Assembly: GCA_945860295.1 (NCBI GenBank)
Contig: CAMAQH010000003.1
Span: forward strand, 1-64,000
Source: Prosthecobacter debontii
GTDB taxonomy: Bacteria; Verrucomicrobiota; Verrucomicrobiia; Verrucomicrobiales; Verrucomicrobiaceae
DNA length: 64,000 nt
Direction: 5' to 3'
Shown: positions 1 to 8,790 of the stretch, one piece after another
Layout: each line of letters starts with the position of its first letter
How positions within the stretch are numbered: the stretch's first letter is position 1
Made by a program: the position numbers and the translations under genes
Notes under the pieces: generated by a model
Database searches by the model: none
Told to the model about the DNA's origin: nothing
What the model saw: only the letters and a program-made list of their open reading frames with translations

Positions 1-1954
1 CACCGCCACCGCCACCACCGAAGTTTCCGCCACCACCGCTGCCTTTGTAGCCGCCGCCACCGCCACCGTAGGCGGGTTTGCTGCCGAAACCGCGTGGACC
101 AAAGGTGCGTTTCGGGCGTTCGCTACCAGTGCCATCTTGACGATCCGCAAGATCTAAGCGGACGCTGCGACCACGAAAATCACTGCCTGCGACGGTGTTC
201 ATCACGTTTTCAACATGGTCGGAGGGCACTTCGATGTAGCTGCACTTCTCGAAGACTTCGATGGAGCCGAGGCTGCCACTTGGGATTTGAGCTGTGTTGT
301 AAATCATGCCAGCGATGTCGCCAGGGCGCGCATTGTCCATGCCTCCGACATTCACAAACAGACGCACCATGCCAGAGCGCGGACCCTTTGGCCCAGCGGA
401 GCGGGAGCGCATCGGCGCTGGCCCGATGTCGTCACGCGGCTCCTGATAAGCTGGCGCGTCGGGGCGGCGCGGGCCTTCGTCTTCATAAGAAGCTGCGGCT
501 GGGCGCGGTGCGACTGGCCTGATCGGTGTGACGTCACGCACAGGCGATTCACCTGGAGAGGCGGTCTGACCTTGAGTGGCATTGCCTTCACGCGGCACAA
601 ACTCACGCTGCTGCTGCTGTGGGCGCTGATTGGCGCGGTCTTCGATGATCGGCTCGCCTTCGCGAGAGAATTCCTTCATCCACAGATCCATGAGCGCGCT
701 CATGATGTCCGTCGGATTGAATCCAGCATCGAGCAGGCGCTGCACGGTGTGCTCATGCTTGGCGAATTCACCCGCTTCGAGCGTGCCTTTGAGCTTCTCA
801 AAGACCTGATCCACACGCGTGGCTTCCAGCTCTTCTTGGGACGGCACCTTGGTGCGTGTGACCTTGGCATTGGTGAAGCGCTGAATGCGCTGCATCAGAT
901 AGATTTCACGACCGGCGACGAGGCTCACTGCCGTGCCTTTGCGTCCGGCACGACCGGTGCGGCCGATGCGGTGGACGTAATCTTCCGTGTCATACGGCAG
1001 CTCAAAGTTCACGATGAGATCGATGTCATTCACATCGAGACCACGAGCAGCCACATCCGTCGCCACGAGGACTTCGATGGTGCCGCTGCGGAAATTACGC
1101 ATCACGCGCTCACGCATGATTTGATTGAGATCGCCATGCAGACGGTCGGCGGCATAACCACGGGCGGTCAGCGCATCCACCGTGTCATCCACGGCCTTCT
1201 TCGTGTTGCAGAAGACGATGGTCAGGCGCGGCGAATCCATGTCCAGCACGCGGCAGAGAACTTCCGTTTTGCTGCGGCCCTGCACTTCATAGTAGCGCTG
1301 TTCGATGGTCGGCACCGTCATCGCCTTTTGCTGAATGGTGATGGTGGCCGGGTTGTTCGTGTACCGGTCAATCAGGCGACGAATGCGCGGATCAAAGGTG
1401 GCGGAGAAGAAGATCGTCTGGCGCTCTTTTGGCACCGCCTGCATGAGACGCTCGATTTCATCGGCAAAGCCCATGTCGAGCATTTCATCCGCCTCATCAA
1501 AGACCAGCGTCTTGAGCGCATCGAGCTTCAGTGTGCCGCGATCCACGAAGTCGAGGATACGTCCCGGTGTGCCGACGACGATCTGCGAGCCTGCCTGGAG
1601 CGCGCGAATCTGGCGGTCATAGGAAGAGCCGCCGTAGATCGGCGTAGCCCGCACGCCGTCGCGGAAGCCGGCGACCTTGTGGATTTCCGCACAGACCTGC
1701 ATGGCCAGCTCACGAGTCGGGCACATGATGAGGCATTGTGTAGCACGGCTCGTTTGGTCGATGAGTTGCACGGCAGGCAGACCAAAGGCGAGCGTTTTGC
1801 CGGAGCCAGTCTGGCTCTGGCCCACCACGTCACGACCGGTAAGGGCCACAGGGATGGCCTCCGCCTGGATGGGTGAGGGTTGTTCGAAGCCCTGGGCCTC
1901 GATGAATTTGATCAGCTCGGGGGATAGGCCGAGATCGGCGAATGTCTTTTCCAT
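1..1954 (-). CDS. deaD: DEAD-box RNA helicase, DeaD/CsdA-like (3' end outside window)
   Basis: ATP-dependent RNA helicase that remodels structured RNA. Read from the ATG at 1954, the reverse strand gives at least 651 open codons and leaves the window without a stop. Visible motifs are the Q motif region (GFEQPSPIQ), Walker A (SQTGSGKT), the DEAD box (VFDEADEML), SAT (FFSATF) and HRIGRTGR. A linker rich in Pro, Gln and Arg follows, then a DbpA-type RNA-binding domain (around GMVRLFVNVGGMDN), then a Gly-rich tail that may extend past the edge. The DbpA domain after the helicase core is typical of DeaD/CsdA ribosome-assembly and cold-shock helicases. A long antisense reading frame mirrors this gene and is not real. 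The upstream region is rich in hairpins (separate entry), which suggests RNA-level control. The family is certain; the exact orthologue is inferred. Confidence 0.93.
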   Translation of the reverse strand, partial: MEKTFADLGLSPELIKFIEAQGFEQPSPIQAEAIPVALTGRDVVGQSQTGSGKTLAFGLPAVQLIDQTSRATQCLIMCPTRELAMQVCAEIHKVAGFRDGVRATPIYGGSSYDRQIRALQAGSQIVVGTPGRILDFVDRGTLKLDALKTLVFDEADEMLDMGFADEIERLMQAVPKERQTIFFSATFDPRIRRLIDRYTNNPATITIQQKAMTVPTIEQRYYEVQGRSKTEVLCRVLDMDSPRLTIVFCNTKKAVDDTVDALTARGYAADRLHGDLNQIMRERVMRNFRSGTIEVLVATDVAARGLDVNDIDLIVNFELPYDTEDYVHRIGRTGRAGRKGTAVSLVAGREIYLMQRIQRFTNAKVTRTKVPSQEELEATRVDQVFEKLKGTLEAGEFAKHEHTVQRLLDAGFNPTDIMSALMDLWMKEFSREGEPIIEDRANQRPQQQQREFVPREGNATQGQTASPGESPVRDVTPIRPVAPRPAAASYEDEGPRRPDAPAYQEPRDDIGPAPMRSRSAGPKGPRSGMVRLFVNVGGMDNARPGDIAGMIYNTAQIPSGSLGSIEVFEKCSYIEVPSDHVENVMNTVAGSDFRGRSVRLDLADRQDGTGSERPKRTFGPRGFGSKPAYGGGGGGYKGSGGGGNFGGGGGG

Positions 1955-1978
1955 ATATGTCGTTAAACCCGGCAGGGG

Positions 1979-2166
1979 CTGGCTTCCGTAAAACGGGCAA
2001 CCAGTCGCCGTAAAAGCGTCGCGCAACAGCGGGACGGGATCACCGTCTGAGTTAGACGGGCTACAAGACAAACATCGGCCCCAAGGGGGGAAGCCGGTAA
2101 AAAACCGGCGTGAACAGTTCCACACATCAGGGGATTAGCAAGCTGTGATTGCCCCTGGGGTGTGTG
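1979..2166 (-). promoter_or_regulatory. Hairpin-rich leader upstream of the helicase gene
   Basis: The stretch between the divergent helicase (1954) and ThuA-like (2369) genes is non-coding and holds four separate inverted repeats. They are CTGG..CCAG (1979-1982/2001-2004) enclosing CCGT/ACGG (1986-1989/1993-1996), CCGTCT/AGACGG (2043-2048/2054-2059), GCCGGT/ACCGGC (2093-2098/2104-2109), and CACACA plus CAGGGG (2121-2133) against CCCCTG plus TGTGTG (2152-2166). In the helicase direction they would form a 5' leader of roughly 200 nt. deaD/csdA mRNAs elsewhere can have long structured leaders. The strand is inferred, since the hairpins read on either one. I see no riboswitch family I can name. 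The remaining 2167-2368 shows nothing clear. Confidence 0.45.
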
Positions 2167-2368
2167 CGGGATAACCTCACCCCAGTTTTCCCACGAAATA
2201 TGATCCTATGTTGGGCAAGAAAAAATATGTGAATCCACGCTTTAATTTTCACAGCGCTGACACCGGTTGCTTTCATTGCATACGGAGGAGGGATTTTGCC
2301 TTAAGGCTGGCTCACGCACTCGGGTTCGATGGAAGGATCATCCGAGTGCGAGCGTTGCCTGCGTCTTC

Positions 2369-3283
2369 ATGAATACCTTCCATACTCTTTTGGGCAGTCT
2401 GCTAATCGCCACCAGTCTGCACGCCGAATTCACCACCGAGCAGCAACAAGTGCCGCTGGAGGTTTTGCCAAAGGACGCCGCACTCACCAAGATTGTCCTC
2501 ATCGCCGGCAGCACTAGCAACAAGCCGGGGCAGCACGAGTACTTCGCCGGTTGTGCTTTGATGATGGACTGGCTGGAAGCGGTGCCCGGCTTGGCACCTG
2601 TCATGGTCGCTGAGGGCTGGCCAAAGAATGAAACCGTGCTTGATGGTGCCAAAGCCGTGCTGCTCTTCCTCGATGGTGGTGACAAGCTCTCCTACCTCGA
2701 ACCCACGCGCTGGGCCAAGATGCAATCGCTCGCCGATGCAGGCACTGGCTTCATCGTGCTGCATCAAGGCATCGACTGCCCGGCGGACAAAGCCGCTACT
2801 TTTAAAGACTGGTTCGGTGCCGTGTTCCAAAGCGATATCGGCTGCCGTGGTCACTGGGATGTGAAATTCGATTCCATTCCAACTCACCCGATCAATCACG
2901 GCATGAAGCCCTTTGCGCTGCCCGGAGACGGCTGGCTCTACAACCTGCACTTCGCCGACAAAGGTGTGACTCATGTGCTCGCCTGCCCCATGCCCGACAG
3001 CAGCCGCAAATCAGATGCAGCCAAAGCCCACGCGGGCCGCGCCGAGACCGTGGCTTGGAGTTATGAGCGCGCGAATGGCGGCCGCAGCTTCGGCTTCACC
3101 GGCTGTGACCTGCACGCAAACTGGGCTGATGCCAATCAACGCCTCCTCGTGCTCAACGGTATCCTTTGGAGCGCCAAGATCGACGTGCCAACGAGTGGCC
3201 TCGCATCAGAAGTCACGCCTGAGGCTCTGAAGGCAAACTGGGACCGCAAAGTGTTCCTGAAAAAGCCTGCCGCCGTGAAGTAA
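2369..3283 (+). CDS. Secreted ThuA-like domain protein
   Basis: 304-residue protein. The start was chosen because the ATG at 2369 opens a clean signal peptide (MNTFHTLLGSLLIATSLHA); the frame stays open further upstream, but that part does not look like protein. The body has a ThuA-like, class I glutamine-amidotransferase-like fold: an opening strand KIVLIAGS, a strand with VLLFLDGGDKLSYL, FIVLHQGID, then GHWDVKF, HPINHGM and RSFGFTGCDLHANW. ThuA-like proteins are linked to sugar (trehalose) utilisation, and in PVC bacteria they often sit near secreted carbohydrate enzymes. The biochemical reaction is not established. It ends 9 bp before the MFS transporter start on the same strand, so the two may be co-transcribed. 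The C-terminus is Lys/Ala-rich (KKPAAVK). Confidence 0.82.
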   Translation: MNTFHTLLGSLLIATSLHAEFTTEQQQVPLEVLPKDAALTKIVLIAGSTSNKPGQHEYFAGCALMMDWLEAVPGLAPVMVAEGWPKNETVLDGAKAVLLFLDGGDKLSYLEPTRWAKMQSLADAGTGFIVLHQGIDCPADKAATFKDWFGAVFQSDIGCRGHWDVKFDSIPTHPINHGMKPFALPGDGWLYNLHFADKGVTHVLACPMPDSSRKSDAAKAHAGRAETVAWSYERANGGRSFGFTGCDLHANWADANQRLLVLNGILWSAKIDVPTSGLASEVTPEALKANWDRKVFLKKPAAVK

Positions 3284-3292
3284 AGCACGCGC

Positions 3293-4567
3293 ATGTCACA
3301 GCCCAACAACAACCTCCGCCGAGTCATTATCGCCAGCTTCATTGGCACAACCATTGAGTGGTATGATTTCTTCCTCTATGGCACGGCGGCGGCGCTGGTG
3401 TTTAACAAGCTGTTCTTCCCCACGATTGATCCTGCTGCGGGCACGATGGCGGCCTTTGCCACCTATGCAGTAGGCTTTTTTGCTCGACCACTCGGCGGTA
3501 TCGTTTTCGGGCATTTTGGCGACAAGATCGGTCGCAAATCCATGCTCGTCACCACGCTCATGCTCATGGGCGTGGCCACGGTTTTAATTGGCCTGCTACC
3601 AACGTATGATCAGATCGGTGTCGCTGCGCCGATCCTGCTGGTGACGCTGCGTTTCGTTCAAGGATTCGGTGTCGGTGGCGAGTGGGGCGGTGCGGTGCTG
3701 ATGGCGGTGGAGCATGGGCATGAAAGCAAACGCGGCTTTCATGCGAGCTGGGTTCAGGCCGGTGTGCCCGTCGGGTTACTGTTGGCGAATGGTGTGTTCC
3801 ATCTCGCCTCGTCGATGGATGAAAAAGCCTTCCTCGCCTGGGGTTGGCGCATTCCGTTTCTGCTCGGCATCTTGCTACTCGGCGTTGGCATGTTCATTCG
3901 ACTGAAGATCATGGAGAGTCCCATCTTCGCCGAAGCCAAGGCCGCTGATCCTGGCCCGAAGGTGCCCATCCTCGCCGTGCTGCGTGATCACCCGCGCAAT
4001 GTCGTGCTCGCCATGGGAGCGCGCTTTGCGGAGAACGCCTTCTTTTACATCTTCACCGTCCTCGTGCTCAGCTACGGCTCGCAGCAGCTCGGCATGGCAA
4101 AGGGTAGTTTGCTCAATGCCGTGCTCGTCGGCTCGGCTGTGCAACTCGTCGCCATTCCTTACTTCGGCGCGTTGTCGGACAAGCTCGGCCGCCGCCCAGT
4201 CTATCTCGGCGGAGCGCTTTTCCTAACCGCGTTTGCATTTCCATTTTTTTGGCTGCTGGAGACACGGCAAACGGGACTCGTGATGGTTGCTGTCGTCATC
4301 GGACTCATCGGTCACGCGGCGATGTATGGACCGCAGGCCGCCTTCTTCTCGGAACTCTTCGGCACACGCGTCCGCTACAGTGGCGCGTCACTCGGCTATC
4401 AGCTCGCCTCACCACTCGCTGGCGGACTTGCTCCGCTCATCGCTACAGCCTTGCTAGACAAATACGGCGGCAAGCCCTGGCCGGTCGCTGTTTATCTGAT
4501 CGTCATGTCAGCCATCACGCTGGTGTGCGTGTGGCTCGTGGAAGAGACGAGCAAGAAGAGGTTGTAA
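3293..4567 (+). CDS. MFS transporter, metabolite:H+ symporter (MHS) family
   Basis: 424-residue inner-membrane permease with about 12 hydrophobic segments. The N-terminus (IIASFIGTTIEWYDFFLYG) is the signature opening of the MHS family, which includes ShiA, KgtP and ProP-like symporters for organic acids and compatible solutes. The two MFS loop motifs are visible as GHFGDKIGRKSML after TM2 and GALSDKLGRRPVYLGG in the second half, and GFGVGGEWGGAVL is also family-typical. The substrate cannot be read from sequence. A carboxylate is plausible because a CoA-transferase/thiolase operon lies next door, though that operon is convergent. Only one base separates this stop from the stop of the thiolase gene on the other strand. 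Confidence 0.88.
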   Translation: MSQPNNNLRRVIIASFIGTTIEWYDFFLYGTAAALVFNKLFFPTIDPAAGTMAAFATYAVGFFARPLGGIVFGHFGDKIGRKSMLVTTLMLMGVATVLIGLLPTYDQIGVAAPILLVTLRFVQGFGVGGEWGGAVLMAVEHGHESKRGFHASWVQAGVPVGLLLANGVFHLASSMDEKAFLAWGWRIPFLLGILLLGVGMFIRLKIMESPIFAEAKAADPGPKVPILAVLRDHPRNVVLAMGARFAENAFFYIFTVLVLSYGSQQLGMAKGSLLNAVLVGSAVQLVAIPYFGALSDKLGRRPVYLGGALFLTAFAFPFFWLLETRQTGLVMVAVVIGLIGHAAMYGPQAAFFSELFGTRVRYSGASLGYQLASPLAGGLAPLIATALLDKYGGKPWPVAVYLIVMSAITLVCVWLVEETSKKRL

Positions 4568-4568
4568 C

Positions 4569-5708
4569 TCACCTCTCAACCGCCATCGCAATGCCCATGC
4601 CTCCGCCGATGCATAGGCTGGCGATGCCGCGCTTGTAGCCTTTGTCTTCCATCAAATGAAGCAGTGTGACGAGCACACGCGCTCCGCTGGCACCGATAGG
4701 ATGTCCAAGAGCGATGGCTCCGCCGCGCTGATTGAGTTTGTCGAGATCGAGTGAGAGCTCGCGGGCACAGCCAAGCGTCTGCACGGCGAAGGCTTCGTTG
4801 ATCTCAATGGCTTCGACTTGATCAAGCTTCCAGCCTGTGATGATGCAGAGTTTTTGAATGGCTCCGACAGGTCCGAGGCCCATCAATGCTGGATCACAAC
4901 CGACTGCCGCAGTGGCGATGATGCGGGCGCGTGATTTGAGGCCGTGCTTTTGCATCGCAGCATCACTGGCGAGCAGGACCACCGCTGCTCCGTCGTTGAT
5001 ACCAGAGGAGTTGCCGGGCGTGACGGTGCCGTCTTTGCGGAAGGCTGGCTTCAGTTTAGTGAGAGATTCGAGGGTGGTGTCAGAACGTGGATGCTCGTCA
5101 CTCGTAACTTCGGCCACAGGCACGATCTCGCGAATAAATGCTTCCCGGTTTCCAGCGACGCGGCTTTGACTGAGGACGGTGAATTCGTCCTGCTGCTGGC
5201 GTGTGATGCAGTGCTTGTCGGCGATTCGCTCCGCCGTCTCACCCATGCCGATCTTCAGCAGTGGATCACTGAGTCCATCGACAAACATGGCGTCCTGCAT
5301 CGACAGATCGCCGAGCTTTTTTCCCCAGCGGGCATCCATGACATAATGCGGCGCGCGGCTCATCACCTCGACTCCACCCGCTAGCACGAGATCACTTTCA
5401 CCACTGCGGATGGCATCTGCAGCGAGCGCCACGGCTTTGAGCGAGGAGCCGCAGGCCATATTCACCGTGAAGGCAGGCACATGCTCCGGGAGATCGAGCT
5501 TTAAGCCGACCTGCCGCGCCACATTCATGCCGCAGCCTGCTTGCAGCACTTGGCCGAGAATGACTTGTTCGATGTGCTCACGAAGCGCGCTCGGCACCAC
5601 GGCATCGGCGATGGCAAAGCCGAGATCAGTAGCGCTGATGGATTTCAAACCACCGCCAAAGCGGCCGATGGGTGAGCGTTTGGCGTCGATGATGTGGACG
5701 GGATTCAT
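4569..5708 (-). CDS. Acetyl-CoA C-acetyltransferase (thiolase)
   Basis: 379-residue thiolase that condenses or cleaves acetoacetyl-CoA. The start at 5708 was chosen because it gives the canonical opening MNPVHIIDAKRSPIGRF; the extra upstream codons are not thiolase-like. Seen are the acylated cysteine in NMACGSSLKAV (Cys86), NEAFAVQ, the histidine in GHPIGASGARV and the C-terminal CIGGGMGIA with the second cysteine. It is slightly shorter than the usual 390 residues. Its start overlaps the CoA-transferase stop (5705-5708), which implies translational coupling. Together with the CoA-transferase and SDR it suggests acetoacetate or butanoate-type acid activation and cleavage, or the reverse direction towards hydroxybutyrate. 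I cannot tell biosynthetic from degradative use. Confidence 0.93.
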   Translation of the reverse strand: MNPVHIIDAKRSPIGRFGGGLKSISATDLGFAIADAVVPSALREHIEQVILGQVLQAGCGMNVARQVGLKLDLPEHVPAFTVNMACGSSLKAVALAADAIRSGESDLVLAGGVEVMSRAPHYVMDARWGKKLGDLSMQDAMFVDGLSDPLLKIGMGETAERIADKHCITRQQQDEFTVLSQSRVAGNREAFIREIVPVAEVTSDEHPRSDTTLESLTKLKPAFRKDGTVTPGNSSGINDGAAVVLLASDAAMQKHGLKSRARIIATAAVGCDPALMGLGPVGAIQKLCIITGWKLDQVEAIEINEAFAVQTLGCARELSLDLDKLNQRGGAIALGHPIGASGARVLVTLLHLMEDKGYKRGIASLCIGGGMGIAMAVER

Positions 5709-7165
5709 GAGATGGAGGTGACGTGATCGGCGAGCAGCGGTTTGAACTCCATCTGATCGAGAATGTCTTTTTGCAGTTCGCAACCTGCGGCTATTTCGAT
5801 GAGTCGAAGACCTTCGGCGGTGAGTTCAAAGACGGCGCGCTCGGTGACGTAAAGCACCTGCTGCCCCTGAGCGATGGCCGTGGGGCCGTGGAAACAGACG
5901 TACTGGATCTGCCGCACAAATTTGGACTGCCCCTTCGCCAGGAAGGTGCAGCAAAAGACAAGTCGGCGAGCGCTCTGAGCGATGTTTACAAAGCCACCGA
6001 CTCCGGCAAAACGGCCCGCAAAGCTGGTGACGTTCACGCTGCCTTCCGCATCCACCTCCACCGCGCCGAGCACGGCGATGTCGAGTCCGCCGCCGTCGTA
6101 GAAATCGAACTGCGACGGCTGGTCGATGATGGCCTCGGGAAAGTGGCTGCAACCAAAGTTTAGGCCCGAAGCTGGAACGCCGCCGATGGGTCCGCTTTCC
6201 ACCGTGAGGGTGAATTCGCTCAGCCTTCCCGTCTCCGCCGCGACCATGGCCACGCTTTCAGGTAGGCCGATACCGAGGTTCACGATATCTCCCGCACGAA
6301 TCTCTTTAAGTGCTCGCGCGCCGATGATCTTGCGTTCGGATTCCGGCATGGTCGGCAGTGTGAAAGGGCCATCGCTGGTGACGACGAAGTCTTCATTGAA
6401 GACCTCGCCAAAAGTCTGGTCGTGCTGCATGCCGCCACTGACGACGAGGTAATCCACCAGGATGCCTGGCACGCGCACGGACTTCGGGTCGGGCTGTTGA
6501 TCGACGATGCTCTCGACCTGCGCGATGACGATGCCGCCGTGATTTTTCGCCGCCTGGGCGATGGGTAGCACCTCACCGATGAGGCCTTCTTTATCCATGC
6601 TCAGATTGCCGCGTCGGTCGGCGTAAGTCGCACGGATCAGCCCCACATGAATGGGCACCGCCTTGTAGCGCAGCCACGTTTGGCCATCGAGTTCGAGTCG
6701 CTCGACGAGTGGCTCCATGGTGCGTGCGTTCATCCGTCCGCCACTTTGTGCAGGGTCGATGAAGGTGTTGAGTCCCACTCGCGTGATAAGTCCGGGTCGC
6801 TTCGCCGCGATCTCGCGCAGCAGTACGCTGAGCACGCCTTGCGGGAAGTTGTAGGCCTCGATCTCATTCGCCAAAGCCAGCGTGCCAAGCTTCGGCGCGA
6901 GGTTCCAGTGCCCGCCGATCACGCGTTTGATCAGACCCGCGTGAGCGAAGTGATTCAGCCCACGCTCCGCCCGATCTCCCTGCCCTGCGCAATAGTAGAG
7001 CGTGAGATCATTCGGCGTGCCGCTTTCAAGAAAACGCCGCTCCAATGCCACCGTCAGCATCTCAGGATGCCCTGCCCCCACGAACCCACCCACAGCCACC
7101 GTCGCCCCCGAAGGAATGGCAGCGATAGCTTGGTCAGCAGTGGCGATGATGGCTGGTGCGCGCAT
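5705..7165 (-). CDS. Acyl-CoA:carboxylate CoA-transferase, fused alpha and beta domains (YdiF-like)
   Basis: 486-residue class I CoA-transferase that moves CoA between short acyl-CoAs and free acids such as acetate, propionate or acetoacetate. The alpha-type half runs from the N-terminus (GATVAVGGFVGAGHPEML), and the beta-type half begins near residue 295 (VNLGIGLPESV). The catalytic glutamate is in TVESGPIGG (Glu323), followed by GLDIAVLGAVEVDAEG and the SFAGRFAGVGGFVNI region. Both halves in one chain is the YdiF/propionate CoA-transferase arrangement. At 486 residues it is somewhat shorter than the usual 515-530. It lies between the SDR (2-bp gap) and the thiolase (4-bp overlap), so it is the middle gene of a coupled operon. 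Substrate preference is not visible. Confidence 0.9.
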   Translation of the reverse strand: MRAPAIIATADQAIAAIPSGATVAVGGFVGAGHPEMLTVALERRFLESGTPNDLTLYYCAGQGDRAERGLNHFAHAGLIKRVIGGHWNLAPKLGTLALANEIEAYNFPQGVLSVLLREIAAKRPGLITRVGLNTFIDPAQSGGRMNARTMEPLVERLELDGQTWLRYKAVPIHVGLIRATYADRRGNLSMDKEGLIGEVLPIAQAAKNHGGIVIAQVESIVDQQPDPKSVRVPGILVDYLVVSGGMQHDQTFGEVFNEDFVVTSDGPFTLPTMPESERKIIGARALKEIRAGDIVNLGIGLPESVAMVAAETGRLSEFTLTVESGPIGGVPASGLNFGCSHFPEAIIDQPSQFDFYDGGGLDIAVLGAVEVDAEGSVNVTSFAGRFAGVGGFVNIAQSARRLVFCCTFLAKGQSKFVRQIQYVCFHGPTAIAQGQQVLYVTERAVFELTAEGLRLIEIAAGCELQKDILDQMEFKPLLADHVTSIS

Positions 7166-7167
7166 GG

Positions 7168-7926
7168 TCAGCCTCTCCAGCCGCCGTTGATCTCGATCGT
7201 CTGACCTGTGACATAACTGGCCAGCGGTGAGCAGAGGAAGAGCACGACATTGGCCACCTCTTCCGTCGTGCCGAAGCGGCCGAGTGGGACGTTCTTGATC
7301 ATCTCCGCACGCACGGATTCAGGGATGCTCGCCGCCATGCTCGTGTCGATCACGCCGGGGGCGATGGCATTGGCGCGGATGTTTTTCCGCGCTGCTTCAC
7401 GGCTGAGGACACGCATCATCGCCTGCACGCCGGCTTTCGCGGAGGCGTAGTTGGCTTGGCCAAAGAAACCCTGAATCGCGGCGATGCTACCGAAGCTGAC
7501 GATGGCCCCATGATCACGCATGATTTCGAGCGCGTATTTGCAGCCGTAAAAGACGCCGGAGAGATTCACGTCGATCACCGCATCCCATTCTTCGAGGCTC
7601 ATCTTGGCGATGGTGCGGTCCTTGAGTATGGCGGCATTGTTTACCAGAAAATCGAGACCGCCACAGGCCGCCTGAATCTCGCCCATCATCGATTGCACCT
7701 GCTCGGGCTTCGAGACATCCGCCGCGATCACGAGTGCGCTGTCTGTGCGGTGGACGTTCAGTTCATCAGCGATTGCTTGGGCATCCGCCGCCGTATTTGG
7801 AAAGCCCGGATGATTGATCACCACCGTTGCTCCGGCGCGATGAAAGGTCCGCGTGATCTGCGCGCCGATGCCCTGCGAGGCTCCGGTGATGAGGGCGACT
7901 TTACCGCTGAGGTCGATGGGGATCAT
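7168..7926 (-). CDS. SDR oxidoreductase, FabG/PhaB-like
   Basis: 252-residue short-chain dehydrogenase/reductase. The cofactor motif TGASQGIG lies at 14-21 and NNAA near 96-99. The catalytic set is Ser147, Tyr160 and Lys164 (YASAK), and the C-terminus ends in GQTIEINGGW, as in FabG-type enzymes. It is the first gene of the three-gene minus-strand operon with CoA-transferase and thiolase. That context favours a role on an acetoacetyl/3-hydroxybutyryl substrate (acetoacetyl-CoA reductase or 3-hydroxybutyrate dehydrogenase) over fatty-acid synthesis. This is inference, because the family is too broad for a firm assignment. Confidence 0.88.
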   Translation of the reverse strand: MIPIDLSGKVALITGASQGIGAQITRTFHRAGATVVINHPGFPNTAADAQAIADELNVHRTDSALVIAADVSKPEQVQSMMGEIQAACGGLDFLVNNAAILKDRTIAKMSLEEWDAVIDVNLSGVFYGCKYALEIMRDHGAIVSFGSIAAIQGFFGQANYASAKAGVQAMMRVLSREAARKNIRANAIAPGVIDTSMAASIPESVRAEMIKNVPLGRFGTTEEVANVVLFLCSPLASYVTGQTIEINGGWRG

Positions 7927-8021
7927 GGTGGTGCTGGAAAGGACGGGCGAGAGAGCGGCATCCTATCGGGCGCTTGACGGGATGCTCGATCCAAAATTTA
8001 GGGAACCACTCGCTTCAAGTG

Positions 8022-8462
8022 TCAGATCCGCAGCAAGGCCAATGCTTCAAGGCTTGGATAGTGCTCCTTCAGCAGCAAGGCCCGACGCTCCATCAAGCGC
8101 TTGGATAGATTGAAGCCAAGGATCCGACACGTCGCCGCGCCGGTTTCGCCGATCGACTCGATCCGGTGCTCGTTGAGGTTGAAGTGCTCCGCCCACCGAT
8201 CCTGTCGTGGGTTGAAGAATGGGATCGGGTTCCCGTCACGAGAGGTCAGCGATACAGGGTCCGAACTTTTGGCCAAATGGCAGTCCATGCATGCCAGGGC
8301 AAGGTTGGCGAATGTCGTGCCCCCACCATGTTTGCGGCTGATGATATGATCTATCTGATGACCAAACCAAGCGTCCCTGTCATGGAGCAGGCAATACTCG
8401 CACAAGCCAGAGGCGCGTTCAAAGACCCGCCGTTTAAGTGCTGATGAGATGCCGTCACTCAT
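8022..8462 (-). CDS. HNH endonuclease
   Basis: 146-residue small nuclease-type protein. A compact HNH core lies at about residues 20-65. It has CEYC, then HQIDHIISRKHGG (the catalytic His region), then NLALACMDCHLAK, giving the two CxxC zinc pairs and the Asn/His of the betabeta-alpha-metal fold. The C-terminal part (RWAEHF, ILGFNLSKRLMERRALL) matches the helical tail seen in stand-alone HNH proteins of cyanobacteria and PVC bacteria. It overlaps the upstream small gene by 4 bp (8459-8462), so the two are translated together. There is no methyltransferase or phage gene nearby, so this is not an obvious restriction system. The biological target is unknown. Confidence 0.87.
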   Translation of the reverse strand: MSDGISSALKRRVFERASGLCEYCLLHDRDAWFGHQIDHIISRKHGGGTTFANLALACMDCHLAKSSDPVSLTSRDGNPIPFFNPRQDRWAEHFNLNEHRIESIGETGAATCRILGFNLSKRLMERRALLLKEHYPSLEALALLRI

Positions 8463-8692
8463 GCTGACAGTGCCACTTGATGGGATCGTGCTTTTGCCAT
8501 GCGCATGACGTGTTCGATCTTCACATAGTGATCCAACTCATCACGCTCAGAGGCGCTGAGGGTTCCGTCTTTGTGCTTTTGCGTTAAATCTTCCACACGT
8601 CTTGAGATTGATTTCGAGGGCTTGAAAGCAGCCAGCTTCTCCGAGCCGACGGCCTTGGCGATAAAATTGGCTAGTTCTTCATAAATTTTCAT
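8459..8692 (-). CDS. Small protein paired with HNH endonuclease
   Basis: 77-residue acidic/basic mixed helical protein of no firm function. It begins MKIYEELANFIAKAVGSEKL, has a middle with RVEDLTQKHKDGTLSASERDELDHY, and ends VMRMAKARSHQVALSA. The pattern (a short helix-turn region, then SxxERxELDxYxxxEHxxRxAKARA) is what I recall of small genes placed directly in front of HNH nucleases in other bacteria. The 4-bp overlap with the nuclease start supports an obligate pair. It could be an inhibitor, antitoxin or DNA-targeting partner, but none of these is shown by the sequence. Confidence 0.75.
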   Translation of the reverse strand: MKIYEELANFIAKAVGSEKLAAFKPSKSISRRVEDLTQKHKDGTLSASERDELDHYVKIEHVMRMAKARSHQVALSA

Positions 8693-8790
8693 CCGGCGAC
8701 ACTACCGAATTCATGCGCGCCCTGCAAGATTTGTCTCAAAGCGTGATAACGTCTGAATCTCCTGTGGCGTAGCTGCGGCTTTTCGTGACA

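Noticed and set aside
215-1876. Long plus-strand open frame of 553 codons
   Set aside because: It is codon-aligned antisense to the DEAD-box helicase, which has all family motifs; GC-rich genes commonly give such mirror frames.
2080-2166. Resemblance to a cobalamin riboswitch (GGGAAGCCGGT..ACCGGC)
   Set aside because: The B12 box and the rest of the conserved core are not present, and the neighbouring genes are unrelated to cobalamin.
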